Shown one piece after another: positions 23,969-35,651 of a stretch of 59,349 nucleotides of DNA. This DNA comes from Rhizopus sp. PT2906 (taxonomy: Eukaryota > Mucoromycota > Mucoromycetes > Mucorales > Rhizopodaceae). The stretch is taken from NCBI GenBank assembly GCA_025529335.1, contig JAMYHX010000256.1, forward strand, positions 1 through 59,349. Reading direction: 5' to 3'. The notes beneath the pieces are model-generated. The model did not search any database and had not been told where the DNA came from. It saw only the letters and a list, made by a program, of their open reading frames with translations. Numbering within the stretch: the stretch's first letter is position 1; every line of letters starts with the position of its first letter. Position numbers and translations under genes: made by a program.

Positions 23969-26190
23969 CTACTTTGAATTGGTCTTCTTGGAGAATTCTT
24001 TTGAGGAAACCTGCTGCAAAGTATAAAGTACACGTTTGGCTATTGCATTAATATCTCCATCCATATCTTCAACATTGTCATTTTGTCCGGCTTTTGATGT
24101 CTGTGCTTTATTCACTATTCTCTGTACTGATTCCAATATGGGGTGTGAATCACCAATCAAATTGATGAGTCTTTCATCTATAACACAGAATGATAAGTCA
24201 TGTGGTTCGTTTTACTGCAACCTATAATTACCTCCACCATCCAAGAATTGCTCGATAGTCCAAACACCAATATGTTGGAAGGCAATGTCTTGGTCTTCTG
24301 AAAGGAATCGGATCAAGAACCTTTCAAGGCCGCCAGAAGGTGTTTTCCAATTCTTAACAAAGGGCATATAATCAGGGACTACTGCATGCATAAGTGACTT
24401 GTCATGTTTCTTATTTTCTTACCCTTTGAACTAAGGTTTCCAATAGCTGCAGCAGAATTTCCTTCTACTTCCAAGTTGGGGTGTGAAGTTAATTCAACCA
24501 AGACATCCAACACTCCCATACTCAACAGTCTCTGCTTCAGCTCGTCGCTCAAAGCCAAGACAGCAATGGCGGCTGTCATTTCTGTTTGGACACTCAAAGG
24601 AACCTTGTTGATCAATGTCTTGATGCGCTCGACAGCACCTGCTTCGACAATAGCACGCTTGTTTCTTTCTGAACTAGCTGCAAGATTGCGAAGGGTTGAT
24701 ATAGCATGACATTGAATTTCCTCGTTATCATCATAGGCTAACAGCTCAATCAGTGGGTTGACAAATCCTCCGTCAATAATGGGTGATTCATTAGCAGGGT
24801 GTATGGATATATTACGAATACAGGCAACAGAGGATAAGATGAGTGGTAAAAATGAGGATTTCAAAAGACGCAAGAGAGGCGGAAGACCTTTACATCGTAC
24901 AATCTCCAGCTGGTATTTTTCTAAGTGAAAAGAGAGACAGAGAGTTAGCATAAGCAAATTACAATCGCGTTTTAGTTGCTACCATCAGATGCAAGATTTC
25001 TAAGCGCAAGTGCAGCTTGGCACTGAACCTTTAAGCTCTTTGTATCCATCAATGCAATCAAATATTGAACCAGCCGAGAATCTGTTTGTGCCAACTTTTT
25101 GCGGTTACTGGCTGAAAAGAGAAAAAGAAGAAATGTTAGCATCCTTTTGCTTTCTTCTCCATTTAAAAGTTACCATCAACTGCGATATTAGAAAGCGCTG
25201 TAGTACAATAATACTGAACATCGGCATCGGGTGAGCTGAGCAAACTGATGAGAACGGGGATCGCGCCTGCGTTGACCAGCTGTTGACGGTTTTCCTCTAA
25301 ATGGTAAATGAGTTATCGAAACAAAAAGGTAAACAGAAGGCATATTTTACGTGTATGTGTCATATTTAATAAAGCCCCTGTAGCATTCCTTTGTACTCTT
25401 TGGTCTTTTGACTTTGCCAAGTCTACTAAAAGCCTGAGTGCATCAGATTTAGCAATCTTTGTCTTGTTTTCATCTACAAAAGCTCCATTAGATTTGCTCT
25501 GTATTATTCATAAGCTATATATATATATATATGTTTTACCATGGGTAGCAAGATTTGTTATACAACCAACAGCATTGCACTGAACCTCAACGTTAGGTGA
25601 TCCCATCTGGCGGATAAGTTGCTCAAGACCTCCAAGCTTGACGATCAAAAGTTTATTTTCAGCTTTAAAACCCCTTTTAATTTCAGCATTGACACTTTTT
25701 TAAATATTTCTCCAACACTTACTATTAACAGCAAGGTTACCGAGTGCAGCGCTTGCCGCTCTTTGTACTTCAACGTCGTGGGACTGTAATAAGAATAAGA
25801 TAGGATTCAAAGTATCACGATCTACTTGGCGGACATCCTTTTCTGTAATTTCAGCAAATGCAAGTGCAGCTGATCTCTGTAAGTCGACATTATCTGAGTA
25901 TGCTAATATAGAAAGGGCCTGTAAAGGTTTTCCTTCAAAGAAGTTGGTATCACTTCGATCTAATAAAGTTGTTATAGACTTAGTTTGACATTTTTTATAA
26001 AGTGGCTTACTTTCAAGATATTGTAATAGTTCGGCAATTGCTTCTCGTTCATTCTCTTGTAAGAGGGGCTCATATAGACCATTCTTATTTTTCTCTAATA
26101 GTTTTAAATGAGAACAGGTTGTCAATATCGTGTGCTGACTGACTTACTTCCAAAACAGCTTGAACAACAGCTACTACAGGAATTTCCCAT
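23969..26190 (-). CDS. VAC8: Vacuolar armadillo-repeat protein Vac8
   Basis: Ten exons: 26190-26148, 26094-26011, 25959-25723, 25662-25540, 25473-25351, 25296-25174, 25111-24983, 24920-24423, 24381-24232, 24177-23969, giving 572 aa (yeast 578). The N-terminus MGNSCSSCCSSCFGKK has the N-myristoylation Gly2 and a palmitoylatable Cys cluster. About eleven armadillo repeats follow (LQRSAALAFAEITEK, VQRAASAALGNLAVN, VQCNAVGCITNLATH, VQRNATGALLNMT, VQYYCTTALSNIAVD, and others). Most introns fall just after the conserved repeat end with the same phase 1, so exons 3-7 each carry about one repeat unit (four of about 123-129 bp), a sign of ancestral repeat duplication. Vac8 anchors Nvj1, Atg13 and Vac17 at the vacuole membrane. 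Confidence 0.96.
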
Positions 26191-26625
26191 TTGAAGGTTT
26201 TATTCTCAAGTAAAAAAAGATGACTTTATGTTTAATGAAAGAAAAGAAAGAAAAGAAAAAATAAGGAGGAAAAAAAAAAAAAAGGTCTTTGCAAAGCAGG
26301 CAAAAAAAAAGGTTCTGCGACACACACATTTTTTTTTCTTTTCTGTTCTGCAACCTCAAACACAAATAAGGCGCTCAGTGATGTGACGTAATAACAATGG
26401 TCGCTTTTTTTTTATAAAGGTATTATTTATGGTAGACACATAGTTCATCAATAAAAAAGATACATATTGACTTTAATGCATTTACTTTCTGAGTTTCCTT
26501 TCCTCTTTAAGCCATGCTTTGCCCATCAATAATAATAATTTAATAAAGTCGTACCTTTTCGGAAATTAATCAGACATATTTCGGACGATTAGTAGCAGAC
26601 GTCCTTATTGAATAAAAATACTACT
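26191..26625. other. Intergenic between VAC8 and Ytp1-like gene
   Basis: VAC8 promoter with A/G-rich and T-rich tracts (26230-26345); nothing else seen. Confidence 0.6.
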
Positions 26626-28156
26626 TTATTCATAACGATTATTGTTTCTATGTGTTGGCTTAAGTTCCACTGCATCTTCATCTTGATCGTCATCATCTTC
26701 AAGAAACGCACTGGAAGCATCCAAGATTGTGTTTTCACTATCTACTTCTGTGTATCCCTCATTGTTATGATTTGGATAATGTGTCAACTTTTCCCAAAGA
26801 TAAATTAAGCAAAAGGCAAATAAGAAAACAACAAAGCCAAATGAGAGCAAGACGTTCATATAAGAGCTTATATCTATGCCCATATATGCAAGTAGTCCAA
26901 GTTGTTCTTCTGTTGATCCCATAAACAATAGACCAGACAGTATTAATGTCTATTCATTGTTTAGAATATATGTTGAATATGATACATTTATAAACTTACT
27001 AGAGGTGGAAGGTATTGCCAGGGTGATATGGTGTCATATTGTCCTTCTTTCCAGATAAAGCAAATTTCAATGATACGGCTTAACCCACCAGCCATGAGCA
27101 TATATCCAAAATACGAGTGAATAGCACCACTGTTGGCAACATGCTGAGCATGTCCTTGGAAAGAAACTGCAGTCAAGATGATCAACACGGAAGGTATAAC
27201 AGATCGTTTTCCATTACGACTTAGTACGATGCCTACCAATCCTGCAGCCCACCAGATAATGCCCATTGATGTATGTTGATAGTCTCCATGATTCCAAGGC
27301 TGTCCCCATCTGTGTTCTGTAAAAGTGTTGACAATACCCCAAAGCATAATGACCCAGCTATCATACCATTCTTGACTCTGTCCTCTACGTAACAACCATG
27401 GCCCGCCTACACGTAAAGATAACAATAGCAGGATACCATAGCCAACAAAAGATGAGCCCATGATGAAGTGAGCCAAGCATTGACCCGTATGATCTAAAAA
27501 TATTTAGAAAACATGCCATCTTACCCATGTCCTTACCTCCATAACAGAAACCAAGCGAGGCTATCACACCAAGCACGATCTGAACATAACCAATGACTGG
27601 AATGGCTGCTCCAGTGACTTTATGAACTTTGACAAGTGCAGGTCGTATCCTACCATGAATGCCTTTCTCTAAATGAAGCTTTAGATAGACACCCAGTCCA
27701 AACTGAATGAATACTGTCCAAATGACGATATCAGCAAACCACCGATGAGCTATGTGTGGTTCCTATAGATACTGATGAGCTCTTTTCCAAAATAATTTTT
27801 TTTTATCTTATCAGTTGTATTTTTTTATTACATAGTTTCTGCCATTGTGTGCATGAGCTAGAAAATAACCAATGACGAATAAAGTCGATGCTAGAACCTG
27901 TGTTGGTACATGCCATTTGTTTTTAGCTAATCCCAAGACCATGCCTAAAGGGTATAGTATGCCAAACGCTTTTTTATATGATTAATCTAGGTTTCTGAAG
28001 CTCAATGGTTCTTTTTTTGTTACATGTCACCATGAATGCAATATGAAGTGTCATGATTAAACCAATAGGTTCATTTGTTGCTGCACTCTCATCAAACAGT
28101 GAAGGATCGAGATTATGGCTGTGTCCCATTCCACTGTCATGGTCATGTTCTGACAT
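26626..28156 (-). CDS. Ytp1-like multi-pass membrane protein (cytochrome b561-like)
   Basis: Five exons: 28156-28024, 27968-27832, 27762-27537, 27493-27000, 26949-26626, giving 437 aa. A His/Asp-rich N-terminus (SEHDHDSGMGHSHN) precedes roughly ten hydrophobic segments. The N-terminal half has the DUF2427-type core with the b561-like histidines (LHIAFMV, FLAHAHNGRNY, HIAHRW, KVHKVTG). The second half is the Ytp1 C-terminal domain (TEHRWGQPW, HGDYQHTSMGIIWW, FQGHAQ). The family is widespread in fungi and biochemically uncharacterised; the paired histidines suggest heme or metal binding, which is inference. The tail is acidic (DDDDQDEDA). Confidence 0.88.
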
Positions 28157-28564
28157 ATTTAATAAATTAAAAATATAAAGAAAGAGATAAAAAAAAAAAA
28201 GATGTGTGGTATTTTGCCTTTAATATAAAAATGGATAAATGAATAATAATAATAATAACCTTGTTCATACTATTATATATCTATGCATCTGGTATTAAGG
28301 GCATTGAATCTTATTGCTTGCTTTTCTTCAGAATATAGCCATGACAGCAGGGCGATTAAAGAGTGTATACGCATATTCAAAAGAAGAGAAAATAAGCAAC
28401 CAAATGACTTTTCATAGTCTTTTTTGTCACAAGAACAATCCGTTTTGAAGTTGAATAAAGAGAGAAAGAGTGTTTATGCATCCCAAGTTATGTTACTCTC
28501 TATTGCATTCAGAGTGTAAATCTCGGTATAACTTTAATAAAGGCTCTTGTTTATTAATAAAAAG
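28157..28564. other. Intergenic
   Basis: Promoter of the Ytp1-like gene, 3' flank of the F-box gene and an (AAT)n stretch near 28242-28257; no gene seen. Confidence 0.6.
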
Positions 28565-29395
28565 TTATTCATAAGAAGGACACCGCACAACACAAGATCG
28601 TTTATAAGTAAACATGACCTTTTTCAAAGAGCTTCCTTTACTCATCAAATGTTCAATTTGTTCAGTCGTTCCAAAGGTTTCGATATTCCTGACATCAATG
28701 GTAGTGAGATTAATAAGCTGTTGAACCATATCCAAGATTGCATCCTCTTTGATCTGACTACACCATTGAAGTATAATACGTTGTAGTTTAGGCAGACCAC
28801 GAGCAATGTTCTTGACGGTCAGACTATCAACCCAGGTGCAGTAAGAAAGATCAAGATGGAGAAGCCGTGACGAAGAGAGTCTAAGCATGTCTTCGAGATG
28901 ATGTGAACTGTCAATGGATAAGCATGGTTGAATCATGGTGTTGCTCAGATCTAAGCTAGTGAGTCTATACTGACATGCTTTACCAATAAGGGCCAAGATG
29001 TCCTTGGATAATTTACAATCAGCTAATGATAATGAATCCATCGTCATTAGATTCTTTTGGACAAGTAAATGAATCACAAAGGGAGACAGATGAGTGCATT
29101 GATCAAGGTGAATCTGTCTGAGGTGGTCCAAGTGTTGTAATGATTCTTGAAATAACCTGTCAGTGATATATTGATGTACAGTTGTAAGATTCAACACTCG
29201 TACAAAGGATTGGGCATATGCAGTAATTGTAGAAAATTTATATAATTGCTCCTTGGTCAACACTTTGGGATACTTGTAAAGCACTTGGTATGATACAAAT
29301 CTCCAATATGAGTTTACAAGTGCAAAGGAGCACAAGTCTTTTTTGTCGAGTCTACTTAGTATATTTTCATTCACTTCGAATGGTAATCGTTCCAT
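28565..29395 (-). CDS. F-box / leucine-rich repeat protein
   Basis: Single exon, 276 aa. An N-terminal F-box (LPFEVNENILSRLDKKDLCSFALVNSYW) is followed by about six leucine-rich repeats of the AMN1/SCF type (LRQIHLDQCTHLSPFVI, LTSLDLSNTMI, LLHLDLSYCTWVDSLTV, LQRIILQWCSQI, LTTIDVRNI). F-box proteins recruit substrates to SCF ubiquitin ligases through Skp1; the substrate is unknown. The protein is short for the class, and a purine-rich tract directly upstream (29407-29455) forms its 5' flank. Confidence 0.85.
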   Translation of the reverse strand: MERLPFEVNENILSRLDKKDLCSFALVNSYWRFVSYQVLYKYPKVLTKEQLYKFSTITAYAQSFVRVLNLTTVHQYITDRLFQESLQHLDHLRQIHLDQCTHLSPFVIHLLVQKNLMTMDSLSLADCKLSKDILALIGKACQYRLTSLDLSNTMIQPCLSIDSSHHLEDMLRLSSSRLLHLDLSYCTWVDSLTVKNIARGLPKLQRIILQWCSQIKEDAILDMVQQLINLTTIDVRNIETFGTTEQIEHLMSKGSSLKKVMFTYKRSCVVRCPSYE

Positions 29396-29523
29396 TTATT
29401 ATTATAATTAAAAAAAAAAAAAAAAGAGAGAAAAAAAAAAAAAAAAAGAGAGGCAGAATGCATAAATTTAAGCAAGGATATATATATTTTTGTAAGTTAA
29501 AACCCTTTACTTACCTCAAGGAT

Positions 29524-31055
29524 TCAAGATCTACGAGGTATAAAGCCAACCGAAAAATTTCGAACAAAAGGCATTGCTGGGTGATTCATTTGCCTCATAA
29601 AGGATGGCAAAATAAGTGTAGATTCTTTAAGTGATTCCAATAGTTGATTACAATAAATATCAGGATAAACCAATTGATCTGCGGATCTATCGTTTGACCA
29701 TAGCTGTATACTCTTTGCTACATGCTCATCTTTATCATTCGTACAGTCTAAATACGTAATCTTTATCACTTGCATCATATTAGTAAGGAGGTATGTTTAA
29801 AGTGTTGAGTAGTTACCTCTTTCTTTCTTCAATGTCTCCTTGTTGCTGTTATAAATAATATTTGTATCCCAATTGAATAACCAGATCTATTAGACACATT
29901 AGCCGTTGTATATATTTCGGTAAACACAAGGAATGCTTACCAGTGCAAAATGACGTGTGCTTTGCCGACCTTGGATTAAAAACTTGTGTGTTGCGTGAAT
30001 TTTAGCCGTACTGATCAAATCAGACACAAAGAAATCTATAAAACCAGGTTGCTCCTGCAGATTGGGTAGAATTGAGATACTGTATTTAAAGAGCTTTACT
30101 GCTAAAAGTTGTATTTGATCATCTAATAAAACATTAGATTACTATTTCTTGTGTTACTTTATCATTGTTTACTTTCTATGCAATATTGTCCTTCGCCCAC
30201 TGCCTGTTGACAATGACTGCAGTTGATAGCACTCCATTTTGTCATTGTACCGCGTTCCCACTAAAATATTCCCAAAAAAGAAGGTTAATAATATGTATAA
30301 ATAAAGAATTGTATGACACGGTAGTAGTTCGTTGGTCTGTTTTTCATTCCAACAAACTGTTTATAATTGTCATGTAATTTATCTTGGATTTTTGTATCGG
30401 CAAGAACGATGATGTCTATAGCATCGCCTACCTTCTTGAAATCCTTTGTTTTATATGTACTTACATTTAAACGATCAGCAACCACCTTGTCCATTTGTAT
30501 TGAATTGGCAATCATATCGTCAGGATGAAGTAAGAAATAAGTCGATCCGACCAATAAAACAGTGGGCCGAGCAAGGATGGGTCTCATACGTGCCTGGTGT
30601 TCTTCTGGTTTGGTTTCATGACATATCCAACATTCAACCAACTCATACCAATGTTCTGAAGGCAAATCCTTCAGCTTGTATTCTTTATCTTTCAAAAAGA
30701 GAGATTGGGCGCATACTTTACATTGAAACTCGCTCAATTCTTTTAGGACTGATGTACTCCACCACTCTTTGACTTCTGTTTGCTGCGATCTTGGCTGTTG
30801 AGCTTGTCGACATTGCGAGAGCTTTACTTCCCAAGGAACAAGACCGTCAGTTGGTTGGTCAACACGAGATACAATCCAGTCTTGAGACGAGATGGATAGA
30901 CCAACTGTTGATAAGTCTATTTTTGTTTCTGGATCCAGGATGAGTTGATTATCGACCACTTGAAGTTGCTTGGCTACGTCATATTCAGGTTCAGCTAATA
31001 TAGTTGCGCGTACTATATTGATATTGCCAAGCTCTTCAGCATAGAAAGGAATCAT
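29524..31055 (-). CDS. UBE3D/Ipa1-like E2-binding (HECT-like) protein
   Basis: Five exons: 31055-30318, 30260-30173, 30122-29941, 29886-29817, 29768-29524, giving 440 aa. The core has paired cysteines (FQCKVCAQSL) and the family signature LPSEHWYELVECWICHE. Then come VLLVGSTYFLLHPDD and a second Cys pair in exon 2 (NCSHCQQAVGEG). UBE3D (human) and Ipa1 (yeast) bind E2 enzymes; yeast Ipa1 is needed for mRNA 3'-end processing. The exon 1 donor (CGT/GTCATA) is atypical and is the weakest point of the model; the rest keeps frame cleanly. Confidence 0.82.
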
Positions 31056-31222
31056 TTATTTTTTTTATTTTGAAAAGAGAAAGAGAGAGAAAATATTTTT
31101 TTTTTTCGTAGAGGAAATCGCAGCCACGGTTACACACTCTTTTCTAATGGCGTTCTGTTTGCTTGACAACATCTGAAAGAAAGGGTCTTTAGTAATAGAG
31201 GAAAAAAGAAAAGATTTATATA
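31056..31222. other. Upstream region of UBE3D-like gene
   Basis: T-rich and A/G-rich promoter-type tracts; nothing else. Confidence 0.5.
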
Positions 31223-31351
31223 TCAAATAAGGATATGATTCATTGCTTCCTTTACAATCAATCGTTGTTGATGATCATATCTTAATAACTTATCCAAAAA
31301 ATCTAATAATTCGTTCGACATGTACTCACTATTGTATGCAATATCGAACCT
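31223..31351 (-). pseudogene. Casein kinase II alpha C-lobe fragment
   Basis: The minus strand encodes SNELLDFLDKLLRYDHQQRL followed by KEAMNH, the hallmark end of the CK2 catalytic lobe (DFLDKLLRYDHQ-x-RLT-x-x-EAM-x-HPYF). After NH the frame is shifted by two bases: CCTTATTTG, expected for PYL, lies in another frame. An in-frame TAA precedes the fragment upstream, and no other kinase exon is visible. It looks like a partial gene copy or decayed duplicate; a functional CK2-alpha gene must be elsewhere. Confidence 0.7.
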
Positions 31352-33182
31352 TTAACAAAGGGTAATTCGCTGCAAAAGGGCACCGTAAAATCTAAAAATA
31401 TAATACCCTAAACAGCAAAATTCTCTTTTAAAAGGAAACTGAAGGCTGTTCAAACGAAATGTATTATATAATTCGATTTGTACGTGAACGCTACAGCCCA
31501 AAGTGCCATATAATTTATAAAGAGCGCTTTTAACAATAGCTTCGTTTATGCCCTACCACTCTTTATGGGCTTTTATCAGCAATCATAGTTTATACTAATA
31601 CATTGAGGATATCTGTAATTGCTCCTCTTAATATGTTGACTATTTTGCTTTTAAAAGTAAGAAAATTGGATTTACATTGTAAGTAGAACCTTTGACCAAA
31701 GAAAACCTAAAAGAGAAGAATAAAAAGGTCAGCAACGATGCCCAAAAGACTTTTAAAGGTTCTGATTGCTGCTATGACGACATTCTTCAGGTCGGCCATT
31801 GACCATCAGAAAAAGGGACCAGGCATCCATAAAAGCTATCAGATCATCAAATACCAGAGCAGCCTGCAATGATCCGCAGTAGCAGACGTACCGTTGGGGT
31901 ATGCATTAGCTGAGCCTTGTCAATTGTCAACTAGCTTATGTACCTCTTTGCGCCAGCCAGACAGTAGGAAGCATCATCAACAATCTGTCACAGCTGTGAT
32001 TTCAGATAGCTACAGCTAACTACTAACCCCTTGTAATGATTCAAATTGAATGCCTGTAACTCTCCTTTTGGCTGCCTGAAAGCCCTCAGTTGAGTGATGA
32101 AACGAGCGACCGTTGTCAGTCCAGGACACGCATTGAGCATCATAGAAAGAGATTGCATAGAAATCCTTGAACACACAATCATGGCTTTGCTGAGTAGGTT
32201 TTATAAAAACTTACCTTGACCAAAAAGAACCACCAGAAGGAACGAAAAAGAGTAAAAGAAAAAGTATAAAGAGAAAAGAAAGAGGAAGAAAAAGGATAAA
32301 GGCAAACTTCTCTCTTTTTATACCCGTTTCTTAGTTGTGTGAAGTTATTGTTTTCAATAAATAACGTTTTACTCCTTTCAAGAAAATAAAGTCTACACTC
32401 ACACTTTTGTTTATTTCTAAAGTGTCTCATGGCTCTTTGCCTATCTTTTTTACACTTTTTATATTCATTCAGATTACCGCTTGAATATATATTTTAATGA
32501 AGTTATTCACCTCTATTTTTATATAGTAAAAAGACTAAAAGACGATAAATTTCATGCATTCTTTGCTTATACCACGCGTCCTTGGGCTTATTTCCTAGTC
32601 TTAGTTACACACTATCTACGTTACTCTGCCAACCCCTTTTCTTTTTCCCTTGACTTTTTGCTAGTAAAGATTAGATAAACACTATTTGTAGTAGTTGTTA
32701 TATACTCTATTTGCTATAAAGTAGCAGTCTTGTATAAAGAAATGAAGCAAGTTGTGTAAAATCAAAAAAAAAAAACGACGTTTCCAAAAATGGTAATAGC
32801 AAATGATAGACGCGTTCCTTCAACCCTGTAAATTCATGAAAAAATAAAAACTTTATTTTGACAAATGTAGACGCAGACATCAAGGGAAGGTCAGAGTATA
32901 CGCTTTGCACCCTCAAATAGGCCACAATAGATGAAGCAATGGTTTCTATATGCTATAGATATCGTAATGTATATTATTATCTGCGATTCATCCGTTCTCG
33001 TATCCATCACAATGACACCTCTAGGTCTATTAATAAGGATCTTGTCTATATACAGTTCATCGCATGGGCTTTACAAGGGACATAGCGGTCTTTGACCTTT
33101 CGCAGACTCGCATCGTTTAATGATATAGATGATCACAATGACGGTGTCCTGTTCATCCTCCTTTTCCTGGTATTCACGCTGT
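31352..33182. other. Gene-poor accessory region
   Basis: 1.8 kb without a recognisable gene. A 65-codon open frame on the minus strand (31988-32182) has no family features. Base composition rises in GC between 31730 and 32170 and again at 33000-33180, next to the inverted repeat arm. Confidence 0.5.
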
Positions 33183-33333
33183 TCTGTCAATGTGTTGTGT
33201 TACTCTGCAAGCTCCAGCAGTGCTTGATTGCTGAAAGTGGTGAAATGATCGATTATGTTCCAGGAATTCATGCTCACTAAACACAAGCACAGTTTCATAT
33301 GGCTTCTCTTATTGAGATTTAATTTTTATAGAC
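33183..33333 (+). repeat. Left arm of a near-identical 140-150 bp inverted repeat
   Basis: From tctgtcaatgtgttgtgtta to gagatttaattttt this matches the reverse complement of 59210-59349 with only about 3 substitutions before divergence near 33332. The partner arm ends at the window edge, so the real repeat may be longer on the left of 33183. Confidence 0.92.
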
Positions 33334-33871
33334 AGCTTCTTTATATAATTTACGTTAATTGAACCCTTGAGGAGCTTTCTATTTTTATGATATACATGTA
33401 ATGATCTTTTAAAGCTACTCGTATTTATAATATATGGGGGAAAGAGAGAAGGTGATCTTTACAATGTGTTTTTATAAAAGGCATCTTTCAAAACTAATGA
33501 AGAACTGTAGCGTTCCAACAAACTTTCACTTCTTCCTTCTGAAGTAAAGCACCCTAGCGATGTTTGAATCAAAAGAACAAGTTTAGGCGCGGTTATTGTA
33601 GTATAGAGTCATGTCCGGACTTGTGCCCTACTATCATCTTATAATGAAAGAAACGTACGCAAGCCCTTCAACTACAAGACAGTGAACATAATTTTATAGA
33701 AATTAAAAATATGAAAAAGACACTGTTCTAAGGGATAAAGTATAGTCAAGGAGATTAAACATTATTAAATTTTATTATCCAATCAAGCCTTTGATGAGAA
33801 TCCTTGGATCACAAAGACGATAAGTTCTGGCTCAAGCTTTGTTAGGTCATGGATGTTTAGGCCACATCACG
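33334..33871. other. Intergenic
   Basis: AT-rich; no gene recognised. Confidence 0.5.
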
Positions 33872-34660
33872 TTAAGTGGTTTCTGGTGATACTGGAAGAT
33901 GTTGTAGAATTTCTAGATGGGGCCCATCTGGCAACATTTGTAAAAAATGGCTGAAAAAAAGAAAAGAGATTGTGGATCATACTTTCCGCAATGATCTAGT
34001 TGGCGAAATGAAGACCTAGGATATGGTGGATGCCCGCCCTTGATACCAGTCCTGCTGGCCTTTTCCCAAACCTAAATTGTCCTAAAATTGTTAGCAGCTT
34101 TTTAGGTATAAAGGACATATTTATCTCTTTGATAAAGTTTTGCTCTCCTATGGTGGATTGAGAACCAAAATTTGATTCATCTCTTAATAATCCATCTTTC
34201 AATAATGTGGCCGCTTGTAATACAATATCCTATACGAATTATTTTAGAATGTGCTAATAATATGATAAAAGAAGACAAACAAACCTTGTAATAAAATAGC
34301 TGTTCAAGATTATGTGAAATGAACTTCATTCTCATCACCAATTGGATATTTAATTGCTTTACCAAGCATTGTTGGCATATAGCAACTGCTTGCTATAACT
34401 CTCAACTCGAGAAAGATGGCCTTTAATCCTAAAAAAAAGTATTAATGATACTGTATCAATGCGTTAGAGTTATATATATTACCACAGACTTGACAAACAA
34501 TCACCTTTCTTGTTTGGATTCTTCAAAAGACAAATTGTAATGTTTGATTAGCTGATTTAAAATCAACTTTGCTTCTGAAAGTACTTTGGCTCTATCTTCT
34601 TTTACAAGGCGACCTTTTTTTCCTGTTTTTTTAGGGAAACGTTACATGCACCAAAAAATG
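33872..34660 (-). CDS. Unrecognised interrupted coding frames (gene or pseudogene)
   Basis: Several minus-strand segments have coding character but no recognised family. In order: a Lys-rich stretch with EDRAKVLSEAKLILNQLI; IKGHLSRVESYSKQLLYANNAW; a segment with ICQQC and FISHNLEQLFYYK joined through a plausible intron to DIVLQAATLLKDGLLRDES; and a final DGPHLEILQHLPVSPETT ending in TAA. GT and AG sites exist at several joints, but I could not make one model keep frame across all of them. It may be a multi-exon gene with an unusual intron, or a decaying copy. A CQVC and a CQQC pair could be a zinc site. Confidence 0.35.
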
Positions 34661-34712
34661 CACCAGAAATTAGACTAATACTACGGGCGCTACCTATACC
34701 CATTACTTATGA
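34656..34712 (-). repeat. Arm of a diverged inverted repeat
   Basis: The reverse complement (ATGGGTATAGGTAGCGCCCG, then TAGTATTAGTCTAATTTCTG) resembles 34985-35045 on the plus strand. The two arms are about 270 bp apart. Confidence 0.55.
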
Positions 34713-34984
34713 TATCACCCAACAAAACTTTCCAATATGCAGCGTGAAGCTAAATACGACGTTTATAAAGTCACCATCTTGTTTTGTTTCTTTTCAAGAA
34801 CAAGAAGAGATAAAAAAGAAATGTTATTATTTATTCTAGTTTTATGTTGTCAGTTCTATCAACGAAGAATCAAGATCAATCACGTGTAATTATGATGACA
34901 CCGTATTTTATATCAGAGAGAGTGAACTGGACAAGTCTTAGATTAGGCAGAGGCATTGATAGTGTGAAGTTGTATAGTGACAAC

Positions 34985-35045
34985 ATGGGTAGCGCCCCAA
35001 GCGCCCGTAGCATTAGCCTATTTTCTGGTATATGCTGTGTTGGCC
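34985..35045 (+). repeat. Partner arm of the diverged inverted repeat
   Basis: Starts ATGGGTAGCGCCCCAAGCGC and shares the core GCCCGTAGcATTAGcCTA with the arm at 34656-34712. The pair could be the ends of a short MITE-like element covering about 34656-35045. Confidence 0.5.
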
Positions 35046-35289
35046 TTTTCAAACAAAGTTTCAAAAATGATAGACCATATTTTTATAATCACTGGTCATT
35101 CAGAAAATTGCTTCCATTTTTCAAGGTCATTTTTTCTATAAGTGAGCATATTGTAACTATGAAAAGGAATTACGATGTTAGTAAAAGATTCACAAATGAT
35201 ACTTCATAAATTCGTATACTACATCAAATTATTGTTTTAGTAAGTTTACTGATAATAGGCAAAAGATTAAGCTTTCATATTGGTATTTT

Positions 35290-35651
35290 TCAATAGCCTT
35301 GATGTTGTTGGGAAGCAATGGTTAACGAAGTTGCTATAAAATCATATACTTTTAACAGTGGCAATAGTTTGAAGCAATGCCGTGCCCTCTGCCAAGACAT
35401 CCATTGTTGATATCAGCCATTTGATGAATTCAAAAATGAGGGAAGGGTATCTTTGGCTATCATTATGAGTATATCGAGTATATTCTTACACTGTCTTGTT
35501 TCTTTTAGACTGTTATATCTTTTGCTTGTTGATCGCATTGATCAACAATCTGGAGAGTGTCATCTATACTCAACATCCTTCTTGTAGTGATCAAATGTGC
35601 GCTCAAATCGAATGAAAAAGGCGGATACACATAGTATTCTGATTGCCTCAT
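35290..35651 (-). pseudogene. Small unrecognised gene or pseudogene
   Basis: Starts at ATG 35651 (MRQSEYYVYPPFSFDLSAH), open for 49 codons to a TAA. A second coding-like segment (RYPSLIFEFIKWLISTMDVL, then AEGTALLQTIATVK) lies in another frame and could end through a 52-bp intron with a TTAAC branch site. The first segment fits the second only if a 2-nt shift in an AAAA run is allowed, or through an atypical donor, so it is either broken or mis-modelled. No family recognised. Confidence 0.35.

Noticed and set aside
31988..32182. F-box/LRR-type pseudogene on the minus strand
   Set aside because: Only a short Leu-rich stretch; no repeat pattern and no second supporting segment.
34844..35209. 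121-codon plus-strand ORF as a gene
   Set aside because: Begins without ATG, overlaps the inverted repeat arm at 34985-35045, and has no family features.
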